A DNA stretch of 64,000 nt from Platerodrilus igneus (GCA_036346225.1 JARFIW010000108.1:1674001-1738000); one strand, 5' to 3'. Positions 1-11,602 are shown, numbered from the stretch's first letter. Numbers and translations: made by a program. The notes: a model not told the origin generated them from the sequence alone.

Positions 1-129
1 TTTATTTTTGTTGTAATTAAATTGCTAACCACAAAAAGTCAGTGTCGTTTGTCCAACCGTTAATTTCTCAATCTTATTAGACACTCCGTTGATAAATTCA
101 CTTTCGTCCAAACCGATAGAAGGGTTTAT

Positions 130-600
130 GTGAACCACCTGGAAGGACGGCTTTACACATCGCAACACACGACCAACTTAACAATCATAGAGTTACAAGG
201 AGGCATTGAGTTCTTTCAAACCTCTATTGTAGAATCCTTTAAGCAGGCATGCCCGGTTCAAACAGCTTCTACTCGTTCCAACGCTTCATGGTGGTGCAGC
301 GAGCTTCAGAAGCTGAACAAAATCGTGAAACGACTGTTCAATAAGGCAAAAAATAGGAAAAGTATGGTCGACTGGGAAGTTTACAAAAACCACCAAAGTA
401 TAGTCTTTATCTTTTTACGCTGGATTATCGTGATTTACCCTGAATCTGTAATTTTTATTAAAACCACACAACCCCTACTTTATTTGAAACTGATACAGCC
501 CTTTTTTCCAGGTATTAAGAGCTCCGACAGGTCGCAGGACAAATTCGCGACTTTATACACAGCATCCGACAACACTTCACGGTATGCGACCATTTAAGTA
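130..600 (+). pseudogene. LINE linker fragment, first of two duplicated pieces
   Basis: The frame carries a WWCSEL...KLNKIVKRLFNKAK type segment, typical of the stretch between endonuclease and RT in I/R1/LOA-like LINEs, where a W-W/N-x-EL motif is followed by basic residues. The closely similar segment at 640-860 lies in the same orientation, so either two copies abut or the 5' part was duplicated. Bases 410-600 do not match the second piece and hold nothing recognisable. No start codon can be justified. Confidence 0.6.
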
Positions 601-619
601 TCTGCTTCGAATATCAACT

Positions 620-1440
620 AAAGACCAACTTATCAACTCTAGAGGAGTTACAAGAAGGCAATGGGTTCCTTCAAACCTCCATTGTAGAGTCCTTTGAGCA
701 GGCATGCCCGGTTTGAACAGCTTCTACTCGTTTCAACACCCCATGGTGGTGCAGCGAACTTCAGATGCTGAAGAAAACTATGAACCAACTGTTCAATAGG
801 GCAAAAAATAACAAAACCATGGTCAACTGGAAGGTTTACAAAAATCACCAAAGACTATACAAAGCTTCAATAAGAAAACGACAAAGAGACTCGTGAAGAC
901 CTTCTGTAACTCAGTTGAGGCTGCCAAACAAACGTATCGAATAAATAGAATCCTGTCTAAAGATCCGCGCCAGCAACGATGTTGTCTTAAATGTGCGGAT
1001 GGCTCATTTACCAACAACGAGAAAGAGACAGAGGAATTACTCTTAGATACACATTTCCCAGGAAGTGTACCCTTATCGTCTATCACAAGGATGGATGCTC
1101 CTGGCCAACCCCAGGGGAGGCAGACTGGGAGGTAGCCTACCGGGTGGTTGAGGAAGTAAAAGTAAAATGGACAGTCTTAACCTTTCAACCCCAGGATTGG
1201 ATGGCATTTTTCCAGTCCTACTGCAGTGGGGTCTGGAGAGGCTGCTTCCTCACCTGGCGAGGCTGTATTGCGTTCAGATATATCCCCAGAAGCAGGAGGA
1301 AGGTCAAGGTGGTCTTCATTCCCACTCCGGGTCGGAAGGACTACTCCTCGGCCAAATCCTATCGTCCAATTAGTCTAACGTCCTTTTTGTTAAATACGCT
1401 GCAAAGATTGTGCGACATTGATATCAGGGAAGGGATTGGG
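620..1440 (+). pseudogene. LINE linker and RT N-terminal fragment
   Basis: Three shifting frames together give the linker, then the start of the reverse transcriptase: a GLDGIFPVLLQWG segment at about 1190-1240 and a YRPISLTSFLLNTLQRL segment at about 1360-1410. These are the P-G-x-D-G-I-x-P and YRPISLT motifs of LINE RT domains. The homologous stretch in copy 2 at 10.66-11.08 kb is less broken. Frameshifts and stops at several sites make it non-functional. Confidence 0.75.
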
Positions 1441-2130
1441 TAGTACCATTCTCTTCACCCAAACCAACATGTTTATATACCAGGGAGGTTTACAGAGTCT
1501 GTCCTATACGCTGTGGCATGGCGGATCGAGAAATCTCTCAAGAACAATATGTCAGCTTTAGGCGTATTCATAGATATTGAAGGCGTGTTTAGTGAAACCA
1601 CCTTTAAAAGTATTGACTAAGTTATAAGAGAACACGAAGTGGAAAACACTCACAGGCCGTTAATCCAACAGTACCGACGCTGTCGTGCAGTACGTGTCTG
1701 TGTGGGAACCATTTTCTTATGCAAGGCGGTAGCTAAGAGCTGTCCTCAGAGTGGCGTATTGTCACTACTACTTTGGAATCTAGTAGTTGACAACCTGCTA
1801 CATCGTCTTAATGGGGCCGACTTTTTTACGGTGGGGTATGCTGATGACCAGGATACTGTAGTAGTTGGCAAATATGAGGAAGTGCTTTGCAATTTAATGC
1901 AAACACCATTAAAGCTAATTGAACGATGGTGCGTAAAAAAATCCTTGACCATAAATCCAAATAAGACCTCGCTAGTGTTGTTTACCGGCAAAAGAAAATT
2001 AATGGTAACCAGATTACAATCACTTTTTTAAACATCCCTAACCCTCTCAGAAAACGTCGAGTATTTGAGTATTATGCTTGATAAGAAACTGAAATGGGCT
2101 ACACCTACAAGTAAAAGTTACAAAAGTTAG
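1440..2130 (+). pseudogene. LINE reverse transcriptase catalytic fragment
   Basis: Translation of 1639-2031 contains a degenerate CPQSGVLS motif and the catalytic YADD box at 1837-1848, followed by the LTINPNKTSLVLFTGKRK segment of the RT thumb side. The two aspartates are present. The QGG of the usual P-Q-G-G-V-L-S motif reads QSG here and is intact in copy 2. Frames are broken on both sides. Confidence 0.85.
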
Positions 2131-2139
2131 CACAGTGTT

Positions 2140-2995
2140 CTGGCAATGCAGACGGACCATAGGCAAACTTTGGGGTCTTTTACCAAAGGCTGTCCTATGA
2201 CAGCAGTAGTACGAGCTATGCTATGCTATGAAGTTGTCGTATGGTGGCCCCAAACCAGACAAGTTAACGCAGCTGAGGAATTTACACACCTACAAAGACC
2301 AGTCTGTCTCAGTATTACGGGCGCAATGAAATCCACACCAACTGCGGCCTTAGAAAACATCTTGAGCCTCCCTCCGCTAGACCTGCACGTGGAAGAGGAG
2401 ATTCTAAGAGCGGCACTAAGACTAAGAGTTAAGGGATTGTGGAACATTAAGGGAGACGGTGGAAGACACCAAGATATCTTAAAGGACGCTTTGTTAAAAA
2501 TGCCACTCTTGGATGTCTTGGTCGACTCAATTACACCCCAACTAATATTCAGGAAGTAGTACAAGGTCTGTGTGGACCCTGAAAACGTGATTCCAGCAGA
2601 TACATTCTTAATCACAGATGGATCAAAAACGAAGACAGATACAGAAGCAAGCATCTTTTCAGATGACCTAGACCTTCACGAAAGCATAGTGTTGAGAACG
2701 CAGGCAACTGTTTTCCAAGCAGAAGTCAATGCGATCGCGCAAGGTGCTAGTGTTATTTTGGAACGAAGTATTCAAAATAAAACTATACGCATATCCACAG
2801 ATAGCAGGGCAGCTTTAATGGCTCTAAATAAGCAGAAAATAATTTCAGAGGCGGTACTTCAGTACCACCTCTCTCTTGAACGGGCTTCTTACTCTAATAT
2901 CCTCGAGCTGGCCTAGATCAAGGGTCATTCAGGTAACTACGGTAATGCGCAGGCTGACGCTTTGACGAAACAAGGATCGACTCAGAGTTTTGTCT
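2140..2995 (+). pseudogene. LINE RT thumb and RNase H domain with in-frame amber stop
   Basis: A thumb-side frame (2146-2559) is followed by an RNase H domain (2572-2990). ITDGSK marks the first catalytic Asp (codon 2617-2619) and ISTDSRAA at about 2790-2810 carries another. The frame stops at TAG 2914-2916, immediately before a KGHSGNYGNAQADAL segment that is plainly the end of the same RNase H domain. The same TAG occurs in copy 2, at 12411-12413. Confidence 0.85.
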
Positions 2996-3027
2996 GACCT
3001 GAGCCATCCGTCTCTTTTTCGCCATCT

Positions 3028-3400
3028 GTGCTATTTACCATGATAAGACAGAGAACCTACCATCGCCGTTGCGAGAGGTGGGCAAAGAAAACATATTGCC
3101 GACAGGCAAAAATGTTCATTACGTCTCCTTCGACAAAAAATGGGAAACTGCATAAGCTTGCCGAGACAAAAACCACGACTCTTAGTAGGTGTTTTGACTG
3201 GGTACTGCAAGGTAGAAAAGCACATGCACAGATTGGGTTTATCAGAAAGCCCAATTTGTCGCAGTTGTCAATGGGTTGGGGAGATGGCAGAACACATCCT
3301 GTGCACTTGCCCGGCACTCGCCAACCTCCGAGAATCTATGTTAGATGACTTCTGGCCAGAATTAGTATCACGCCCTGGACCGTTGTCCTCAGGTTAACAA
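3028..3400 (+). pseudogene. LINE C-terminal zinc-finger segment
   Basis: The frame at 3140-3397 contains HRLGLSESPICRSC followed by EHILCTCPAL, the C-x2-C ... H-x-x-C-x-C pattern that ends many I-like and R1-like LINE polyproteins. The stop at 3395-3397 may be the natural end of ORF2. Homologous sequence in copy 2 lies at about 12.63-12.87 kb. Confidence 0.75.
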
Positions 3401-4235
3401 GATTGATATTGCTCGGATAATACAAATTTGTTTATCTATTATATAAATCATTGATTTTTGCATATTTTTGAATTTATAGAACCCTCAAACACTTACAAAG
3501 TTGCAATTCTTACTAGACAAATGACTGCTGTGTTGCACTTGTATACAAAAGTGCAGTTTTGGCATTCCCCTAATTCTTAAAATTATAATGATGTAGAAAA
3601 TTGTGTGATTATACGCGTTAAACAAGTAAAACTATGTTACAGGAAACCATTACACAAATTACATTTTATCCTACGTGTAAGAAATAATTTTGTCGTTATT
3701 AAGATAGTGCTAAGAAAACAGCAAAACAACATGTAGAATAAATAGGGTTATAGCATGTTTTATTCATAAGCTTTAGGTAAACAATTATCATTAAAATCAC
3801 ATATCTTATTTTTTCCACAATTACCTTCAACGTTGCTTCACATACATTACGCAATTGAAATTTCATTTAAATTTTATGCAACATAAAGAAGCTTAGCGGC
3901 TAAGTTTCAAGAATATAGAATTTAACTAGCGAATTGTTTTTAAAAAATTAATTTAAAGGACTAATGCTCAGATGTGTAGCTTTAATTTGTACTTTTATTT
4001 GGTCATACAAGTCTAATTATTCATAAATACCTACAAAGAATCCTTAATCTACACGAAGTCACTACATGAGTTTATAACTAACAATACCTACTACACTAAA
4101 GCCCCTAGTACGTTAACTAACTAAAGTCTGTACACTTAATTTTTACACAAGCACTAATTGACTAACTTAATAGAGATTAAGCGTTTTAACAACTCGATCA
4201 AATAATTTATTTCGTATCATTTGTGAACTGAACTA
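3401..4235. other. AT-rich stretch without a recognised gene
   Basis: No coding pattern, RNA or repeat was recognised. It may include the 3' untranslated end of LINE copy 1. Confidence 0.5.
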
Positions 4236-4239
4236 AACT

Positions 4240-4840
4240 TGTTACGTGCCGAAAAATCGGCACTAAACATTTTCAATTCAAGTTTTAATTTGTAAGGATT
4301 TCGCGCCAATAGTTTGAAAAAACGTGTGTGTATTTCCGTCATTTCAGACAGTGCGTTTGCGCAAGATTGCGCCGGCGCGGTGTGCCAAGAAGGGTGGTGG
4401 TGATTTCCGGGCAGACGTATCGTGACTGGTGACCGAGAGGCCAACGAATGTAGTTATCTTTGTGTCTTATCGTGTCTTTTTTTGTTATGTAAGTTCCTTT
4501 GCCTTATCTTTGATTATCGTTCCTGAAACAAGTTTCCTGTCGCCCCTCTACAAATAGAAAGAAGACAAATTGAATTTGGATTCGACCGGGGCAGCGAAAT
4601 ACCCACGCCCGAAAAGGATCAACGGAGCCCGCCATCATGGAGTAGCGCTGGAGTCGCCCTACAGTTTACGTGAGTAGCCTTTTGGTTTTCTTTAAAATTA
4701 GTGTAACTTTTTTTATTATGTTGTAATAATTCGAACATTGATATGACGTAATCTTTTATTTGCGCGTCATTTTTACAATTATTTAACGTTGCTACCAACT
4801 GACTGTAGTGGCTCGCGTACCGTAACAACGGGCTATAATA
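4240..4840 (+). mobile_element. Solo LTR, family L, copy 1 (601 bp)
   Basis: The segment starts TGTTACGTGCCG and ends TATAATA. It is flanked by the 4-bp direct repeat AACT (4236-4239 and 4841-4844), the duplication size usual for Ty3/gypsy integration. The whole length aligns with 29784-30376, and parts align with 5957-6525 and 57874-58703. No internal coding region is attached, so it is read as a solo LTR. The 3' end TA rather than CA is unusual. A non-LTR origin is possible but less likely. Confidence 0.7.
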
Positions 4841-4844
4841 AACT

Positions 4845-5221
4845 GACCACCACAAACTATGGTATTTGTAGTCGACAATATGCTTTCAACAGGTTCTGGA
4901 AACTGCGGGATGATCCTCGACTTATCCCTTCTGTTTGTTTTCTATAGGCTTGTTAAATGTCAGCCATACTATTGTTCACTTCATAGTGTGAACGATCTGA
5001 CGACAACGTTATTAGAAGCTGAAACAAAGGACCGAGGATATTGACGAATTAAATTGATTATTATTAGCCCTGTTGTCCTGGCATTTATATAGTTTGAATG
5101 GCTTTGATTATACATTGGTGTTGATTTCCTTATGCAATTTTAAAACTGACTACCGAACCCTCTACACAATTATTACATGGTAGTTTATAATAAAATCACC
5201 TCCACCATTCGTTGTTAAATA
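4845..5221. other. Intergenic stretch, nothing recognised
   Basis: A short open frame at 4859-5044 has no recognisable motif and is probably chance. Confidence 0.4.
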
Positions 5222-5940
5222 TGAATAGCTGAAAGCAATCTTGGACTTCTTTCCACTGGATCTACATGTGGAGGACATTGCTCCAAAACGGAACTAAGAC
5301 TGGTTAAGGAATAACAAGTGAGAGGGCTGGTGATTCCATAAGATTCTAAGAGATTTTGCAAGCAATGCCACTTTTAGTAGGTGTAATTGACTCATCGCAC
5401 CAAAGACGATATTTGGAAAGCGATTCAGAGTCTGTATTGGCCATGGTGAGACAATCCCAGCAAATGGGGGCTCAGGCTCAGGTACTTTTTCAGATGACTT
5501 TGACTTCCACGACCGTCAAACACTGGGCTTCAGGCAACTGTTTTTCAAGCAGCAGACGTTGTGTTATTTTAAAAAGCGGTATCTAAAATAAACCTACTGA
5601 TAGTAGTATAGCTTTAATGGTCCTAAATAAGTCGAGAATTCTTTCAAAAGTGATACAACTGTGTCGTAACACTCATGAACGTGCTCCTTACACTAATGTT
5701 GTTGAACTGGTTGGGATCAGGTTATTCAGGTGATCATGGTAATAAACAGGTCCACCGACTAGCGAAAACAGGATCGTCTCAAAAGTTTGAGGGACCGGAA
5801 CTAAGTTTCCACTTTGTCATTCGCGCTACTTACCATGATAAAACAAGAAATCCACCGTCGCGCGATAGGTGGGTAAGGACAATAGACTGTCGACGGGCAA
5901 AAATGCTCACAAGCATGCCAAGGTAAAAACTACGTCCACC
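5222..5940 (+). pseudogene. LINE copy 3: short thumb/RNase H fragment
   Basis: The DNA aligns with 2345-3160 of LINE copy 1, for example at AATGCCACTTTTAGTAGGTG and in the RNase H end (GDHGNKQ at about 5730-5750). Frames are badly broken. At the position of the amber codon shared by copies 1 and 2 this copy reads GGG. It ends next to a solo LTR at 5957. Confidence 0.7.
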
Positions 5941-5956
5941 GGTAGTAATTAGACTT

Positions 5957-6525
5957 TGTAACATGCCAAAATTCGGCTATATATCACATTTAGATTAAGT
6001 ATAAATTATAAGGTAGTTCCCGCGAATATTTTTAAATAAACTTGTCAATTTCCGTCATTCCGAACAGGTGCGTTTTCGCAAAAGAATGCGCACGCGCGGA
6101 GTAAACGGCGCAAGTGCGCGCGGTGTGAGGAGACGTCATTAATCTACGAGCTCTCAAGCCAAGAACATTTACCGGTGTTGCGTGTCTGTCTTTTCTCTTT
6201 TTAGGATGTAGGTTCCTGTATCTTATCTTGCCTTATCGTACATCTACCTGTATCATTTTCGCCCTACCTACGAACGAACATAGAGAATGGACGAATAAGA
6301 TCTGACTCAACAATGGCGTTGCCGACCCATTCAGAAACAAAAAGGATCCCAAGATGTTAAGAACCACACGTGAGTACCCGTTTTATTTAGTTTGTGCTTA
6401 AACTGTAACCATTGTATCACTTTTAAAGATGTTTGGTATTTGATACAAATCGCACGTAATTTGCTGCATAATTGTTCGATATATTAACGATTGCGCAATA
6501 ATATAAAACGCGGGAAATCGTAGCA
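5957..6525 (+). mobile_element. Solo LTR, family L, copy 2 (569 bp)
   Basis: It begins TGTAACATGCC and ends GTAGCA, the canonical TG...CA ends, with a perfect 4-bp duplication ACTT at 5953-5956 and 6526-6529. Internal blocks match the other family members: a stretch with ATTTCCGTCATT, a GTTCCTGTATCTTATCTTGCC segment and an ACGTGAGTA donor-like motif near 6370. It is the most diverged of the four copies and gives the best evidence that the family is LTR-type. Confidence 0.65.
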
Positions 6526-6539
6526 ACTTTGAATATCTA

Positions 6540-7140
6540 GACGAGTGGTAAAGGCAAAAGTGCGAATGACTTCGACTAAATCTTCCTGAAATATAATTAT
6601 TCCTGTACCAATCAGTTTTTGCTTTAAGTATCTGGTGTTTTGTAAAAGATTTGGTTTGTTAGTTTCAACCTATTATTTCTGGCACAGTCTCTGCGGAATT
6701 AATCTTTGAAGACCTAGGTTAGCAGCAAGGACAAAAGTTTAAATGACTTTGATTAGTTACGCCGGTTAACAATTGCCCAAGGCCCGATTTTTTCGATAAC
6801 ATACAGCTTATTCTGTAGGCGATGTTTGTAAAATATTTGCCAGGTTCCTTGATCTTCAACTTATTATTCCCTACGCATACTTTACGGAATTAAACTTTAA
6901 AGACCTGTGTGAATAACAGTGACAAAGGTGTGAAAGTCTTTGATTCCATAAGTTCGTTTGGTAATTTCTTAAGGTTTAATTTTTCTGGTAGCACTCAGCT
7001 TGCGCCGTATGGTATCTGGTGTTTGAATAAAATTTAGTAGGTTTTTGATCTCCAACACACTGTTTTCGGTGCATACTATACGAAATTAAACTTTGGAGAC
7101 TTAGTTTACTGTCAGTGGCAAAATATGAGTGCTGTCTGCG
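6540..7140. repeat. Degenerate tandem repeat, ~190-bp period, ~3 copies
   Basis: Recurring blocks lie at matching spacing: GGCAAAAGTGCGAATGACTT near 6553, GACAAAAGTTTAAATGACTT near 6729 and GACAAAGGTGTGAAAGTCTT near 6921; also GGAATTAA-CTTTGAAGACC forms near 6695, 6886 and 7080. No coding potential is evident. Confidence 0.6.
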
Positions 7141-7489
7141 TTCACAATGACAAGGAAAAGGACTTTGCAACGTTTGTGAAGTAGAACCAAGGTGAGATCC
7201 AACCACTTCGCTAACGTAACGTTGAGGAGTCGCTGGGATGTATTTCTATGAGTGCCAGTAAACCAAACCATAGCCAAAACTTATTGGTGCACATGTAATT
7301 TAGTTGAAAATTAAATACGGCTTCCTTCTTCACCTCTACATCAAATTCCAATGCAGCTATCGTGCACTTTAAGGTAACTGAAGATTTCTTACCAAAAGTA
7401 TTCTACGCTAGATAATATTTTACACGTCAATCATAACTTGCACCACTTTAAAGCTGCTGATTATGATGGTGAGATAAGTGGTAACACAA
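7141..7489. other. Unassigned stretch
   Basis: No gene, RNA or repeat was recognised. Confidence 0.4.
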
Positions 7490-7795
7490 CAGACGGCCTA
7501 TAAGATTCGGTGGCTCCGTGAATCAGGCAAGTTTGCATATAACTGGTGATTCCAAGGTCCTGCATTCGATTCCCGACATGGATTGCTTGATAAATGTCAG
7601 GCGAGCATTTTTCACAAAAATACACCCTTGCTTGGATGAGAGGTAAAATGGAGGTCCCGTGTGTGAGTGTTGTCACGCGCGTTAAAAATTTCTACTTTGT
7701 TTAGAATAGCAAGGGTTCGGCTAAATTCAAAAATTTCAAGTAAAAAGCTTGTTACCTGGCCAATGTTGTATTTTTGAGTGGAGCATTGGAACATC
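7490..7795 (+). mobile_element. tRNA-derived SINE, copy 1
   Basis: A worn tRNA-like head (B-box-like GCATTCGATTCCC near 7562) is followed by a body with GCGAGCATTTTTCACAAAAA, a CACGCGCGTTAAAAAT block and GCAAGGGTTCGGCTAAATTC. The same order is found at 22625-22916 (reverse strand) and 33071-33348. The A box has decayed here. It belongs to a short interspersed element family without coding capacity. Confidence 0.75.
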
Positions 7796-8097
7796 AGAGG
7801 TAGGATCTATAAGGTTCAATTAAAAAAAACTGATACGGATAAAGCTCTTATTATTAATATAGGGAAACCTACAACACCTATCCATTAATTATCCATGCTT
7901 CGAAACGATCACAAGAAGCTATAATTAGGAGATAATTCAGAGTGCCAAAATACGTTACCAACCACGGACTCACCTACAACTCTGCTTCTGACCATTTCTA
8001 AACCATTCATGGTAACACCTTTTGATGATGGACTGGTTTCATATAAAAATGTTTAAAAGCGCCCTCTAAACAAATAGTTTGCGCTTAGAACAGTTGT

Positions 8098-8698
8098 GGT
8101 GTGTGTGTGTGTGTTGTGTGTGTGTTGTGTGTGTGTGTGTGTGCGTGCGTGTGCGCGCGTGTGTGTGTGTGCGTGTGTGTTGTGTGTGTGTGTGCGCGCG
8201 TGTGTGCGTGTGCGTGTGTGTGTGCGTGCGTGTGTGTGCGTGTGTGTGTGCGTGCGTGCGTGCGTGTGTGTGTGTGTTTGTGTGTGTGTATGTGCACCTC
8301 TGCTCCCGACCATCGGCATCCGGAAGTCAGAGCAAAAGGTGTGTGCGTGGGTGTTTCATTCCTTCCAATTCGCAACTATTGGCAACCGGAAATCCAAATC
8401 AAGAATGTCTAGAAACAGGGAAGTCCACGCTCACGGATTGTGTGTGTGTGTGTATGTGCTTGTGTGTTTTGCTGTTGTGTTTATTTCTGCTTCAGACCAT
8501 TGGCAGCCGGAAATCCGGAGCGAGAATGTGTGTGTGGGTGTTTTATTCCTCCTCGTTCCCGACCGTCGGCAGAAGGAAATTTGAAACAAAAAGGGCTAGA
8601 AACAGGAAGGTCCACACCTTCGCTGTTGTGTGTTTATGCGTCTCGTGTGTGTGTGTGTGTGTGTTGTATGTATGTGTGTGTGTGTGTTGTATGTGTGT

Positions 8699-8739
<41 letters not shown>

Positions 8740-9170
8740 GTGTTGTGAGTGTGTGTAGCTCCTGACCATGGGCATCCGGAAGTCGGAGCAAAAGGTGTGT
8801 GCGTGGGTGTTTCATTCCTCCCAGTTCTCAACCATCGGCAGGCGAAAATCCGAAACATGAATGTCTAGAAACAGGGAGTTCAACGCCCACGGCATGCGTG
8901 TGTATGTGCTTGTGTGTGTTGTGCTGTTGTGTGTTCTTCTGCTTCTGACCATTGGCAGCCGGAAATCCGAGGCAAAAATGTGTGTATTGGTGTTTCATTC
9001 CTTCTCGTTCCCAACCGTCGGCAGAAGGAAATTCAAAACAAAAAAGGGCTAGAAACAGGAAGGTCCACGCCTTCGGTGTTGTGTGTTTATGCGTCTCGTG
9101 TGTGTGTGTGTGTGTGCGTGTGTGTGTGTTGTATGTGTGTGTGTTGTGTTGTGAGTGTGTGTACCTCATC
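8098..9170. repeat. GT-rich complex minisatellite with dimeric higher-order repeat
   Basis: Long (GT)n/(GTGC)n tracts (about 8098-8290, 8440-8475, 8640-8750, 9090-9165) alternate with ~150-bp units containing CCGACCATCGGCATCCGGAA-like and GTCTAGAAACAGG-like blocks. Unit 1 (from 8300) resembles unit 3 (from 8757), and unit 2 (from 8490) resembles unit 4 (from 8944), giving a dimer period of about 455 bp. Long open frames here encode only Cys-Val or Thr-His strings and are artefacts. Confidence 0.85.
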
Positions 9171-10174
9171 AAGATACGAAATATTTTCTGAAAAAACATA
9201 TGTTTTCTGGAAACCATGTCTGTTATCACGTCCCAGGTTACGTGTATGAAAGCCACAATTTTCCAAAGCGCGGGAATCGAACCATGCGAAAAAGCCGGTA
9301 AAATGTCATAATGTGCAAGAAAGAAAAAATTGAGTTGGTTTTCACAATTCGTTACGGGGCTCTAAACTATTAGTTTAAAAGTGTTAACTTAATTGCAACA
9401 AACTCTTAAATCCAAGGGTTAGTGACCAAGAGTTTACCCCTGTGCATTAGGTGATTGTGTTGGATAAACTTTAGCATTCAAGAAATAAACAGTTATACAA
9501 AAGTGGAAGAACCCTAAATTCCATACATGTCTAAATTTGGTCACGTACATATTAATGTATTGTGTTCGAAAGTTTCAAGGATACACAAGTTCAACTAACA
9601 ATCAAACACCTTATCACTAACAACAAATGGCTGATAAAAGCAAGCCAGGACATTCTCGACCTGCAATAATAACTACAACTGTCACATCAATAACAGCAAC
9701 ATAGTACCCGCCTCCAGCCGTTCTAGCACTCGAAATGGGTGTTGCATTCTCCACCACTACCCCCAGCTCATTAGCTTTATTACTAAGATCTGTACCTTCC
9801 GACTCTGAAAAATCAATGATTACCAGGGTTGTTGAAGATGTGGTTTTGGCGATCAATTTCGAAAATTTATTTGCAACCAAGGAAGGCCATACAGAATACG
9901 TGATCTGAGATGGAAATAAAATTGCAACAGTGCACAATACTTACTACAACACATCGGGTTCAAGGCTGTTATCGCCACAGCTGTGAGTTTAACAAGCTCA
10001 AGCTACACCAGGCTGAAAAAATTCTTAAAATCTACACGATTTCTAAGGTAATAATATATAGGTTACAACATGACCCCAACCACCACAATCGACTTACGCG
10101 CACGTTTCCGCATCAACCACCACCTCACAACGCGCTCCATCAACAAAACCTCATAAACCTCATAAACTACTACC
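9171..10174. other. Unassigned stretch with weak open frames
   Basis: An open frame at 9617-9937 (minus) and the opposing plus-strand frame carry no motif I recognise. The region may belong to the 5' part (ORF1) of LINE copy 2, but nothing confirms this. Confidence 0.3.
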
Positions 10175-10450
10175 CTAAAACCTACATCCACTGAAACCGT
10201 CCCATCGCAACTACTTAAAATCGTAAAACAAAACCTACGTCCTTCCTTTACTGATTTTTTTATTCGCAGTACCCTTGGACATACATATCCAAGTGGTGTT
10301 AGGGACGCTATAGCCAGTAGGGGAGGGAAGCTGCACTATAGGCTTACCTCCTTGAATATTAGAATTCAAAAAACTCAAACTGTTGCAGAAACGGTCCTGA
10401 AACCAGCAGCTATGCAACAGCAGCAAACTGCATCAATGAAGCAACAACAG
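10175..10450 (+). other. Repeated fragment upstream of LINE copy 2 (possible ORF1 remnant)
   Basis: About 90 bp beginning near CATCCACTGAAACCGTCC match 13695-13790 well. The shared frame includes QNLRPS(L/F)TDF-IRS. The position before the ORF2 remnant suggests LINE ORF1 or the 5' UTR, but no zinc knuckle or RRM was seen. Confidence 0.35.
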
Positions 10451-10658
10451 CCATTTCCCCATCTACAGTAACAGTTGGTGACGGAGGTAGACATGTTGTC
10501 TCAAATGTGCTGATGGCCCGTTTACTAGCAACGAAGAAGAGAAACCGAAATTACTCCTAGATATACACCTTCCAGGAAGTGTACCCTTATCGTTTATCAC
10601 TAGAATGGATGCTCCCAGGCCAGCCCCAGAGGAGGCAGACTAGGAGGTAACCAACCGG

Positions 10659-11602
10659 GTGGTTGAAGAAGAGAAAGTAAAATGGGTAATCTTAACCTTT
10701 CTACCTTTTAAGCTCCCAGGATTGGATAGCATTTTTCCCGCCCTACTGCAGTGGGGTCTGGAGAGGCTGCTTTCTCACCTGGTGAGGTTGCTGAGAGGCT
10801 GCATTGCGTTCAGATATATCCCTAGAAGCTGGAGGGAGACAAGGGTGGTCTTCATTCCTAAACCGGGACAGAAAAGCACATCCTATCGCCCAATCAGTCT
10901 AACGTCCTTTTTGTTAAAGGCGCTGGAAGGATTGTGCAACATTGATATCAGGGAAAGGATTGGGCAGTACCATCCTCTTCAACAAAACCAACATGCCTAT
11001 ATACCTGGGAAGTCTACAGAGTCTGCCCTACAGGCTGTGGAAGGGTGGATTGAGAAATCTCTCAAAACAATATGTCAGCTTTAGGTGTATGCATAGATAT
11101 TGAAGGCGCGTTTAGTAAAACCACCTTTGAAAGTATTGTTAAAGTTAGGAGAAAACTCGAAGTGGTCAACACTCTCAGGCAGTTAATCCAACAGTACCTA
11201 CGCTGTCGTGAAGTACATGTCTGTGTGGAAACCACTTTCTTATGCAGGGTGGTAGCTAAGGGCTGTCCTCAGGGTGGCGTTTTGTCACCATTACTATGGA
11301 AACTAGTAGTTGACAACCACCTACATCATCTTAATGGGGCCGGTTTCTACACGGTGGAGTATGCTGATGACCTGGCTACTGTAGTAGTTGGCAAATATAA
11401 GCAAGTGTTGTGCAACTTAATGCAAACAGCATTAAACCTTATTGAACAATGGTGCGTGAAAAGCTCTTTGACCATAAATCCAAACAAACCCGCTAGTCTT
11501 GTTTACCAGCAAAAGAAAATTAACGGTAACCAGATTACCATCACTTCTTCAAACATCCCTAACCCTCTCAGAGAAAGTCAAGTATTTGGGTCTTATACTT
11601 GA
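10659..11602 (+). pseudogene. LINE reverse transcriptase, two overlapping frames
   Basis: Frame 10659-11084 has GLDSIFPALLQWG and YRPISLTSFLLKALEGL plus a QHAYIPGKST segment. Frame 11072-11602 continues with MSALGVCIDIEGAF (A box, first catalytic Asp), CPQGGVLSPLLW and the YADD box at 11360-11371, then LTINPNK. A single frameshift near 11075 separates the two halves and another occurs near 11495. All core RT motifs survive, making this the best-preserved RT of the family here. Confidence 0.85.

Larger units (their letters stand above)
130..3400 (+). mobile_element. Decayed LINE copy 1 (I/LOA-like, RNase H-bearing)
   Basis: Fragments of a LINE second ORF follow each other in the expected order: endonuclease-RT linker, reverse transcriptase, RNase H, then a C-terminal Cys/His finger. 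The frame breaks many times. A second copy at 10.5-12.9 kb keeps the same order and guides the alignment. RNase H after RT is known in I, LOA, Ingi and related clades; the exact clade is not certain. No ORF1, 3' tail or target duplication could be fixed. The 5' part is duplicated inside the copy (about 180-410 and 640-860). Confidence 0.85.

Noticed and set aside
8079..8765. Long Cys/Val and Thr/His frames
   Set aside because: Produced by (GT)n/(CA)n microsatellites.
9617..9937. 106-codon minus-strand gene
   Set aside because: No known motif, no homologous partner frame and located next to LINE remnants.
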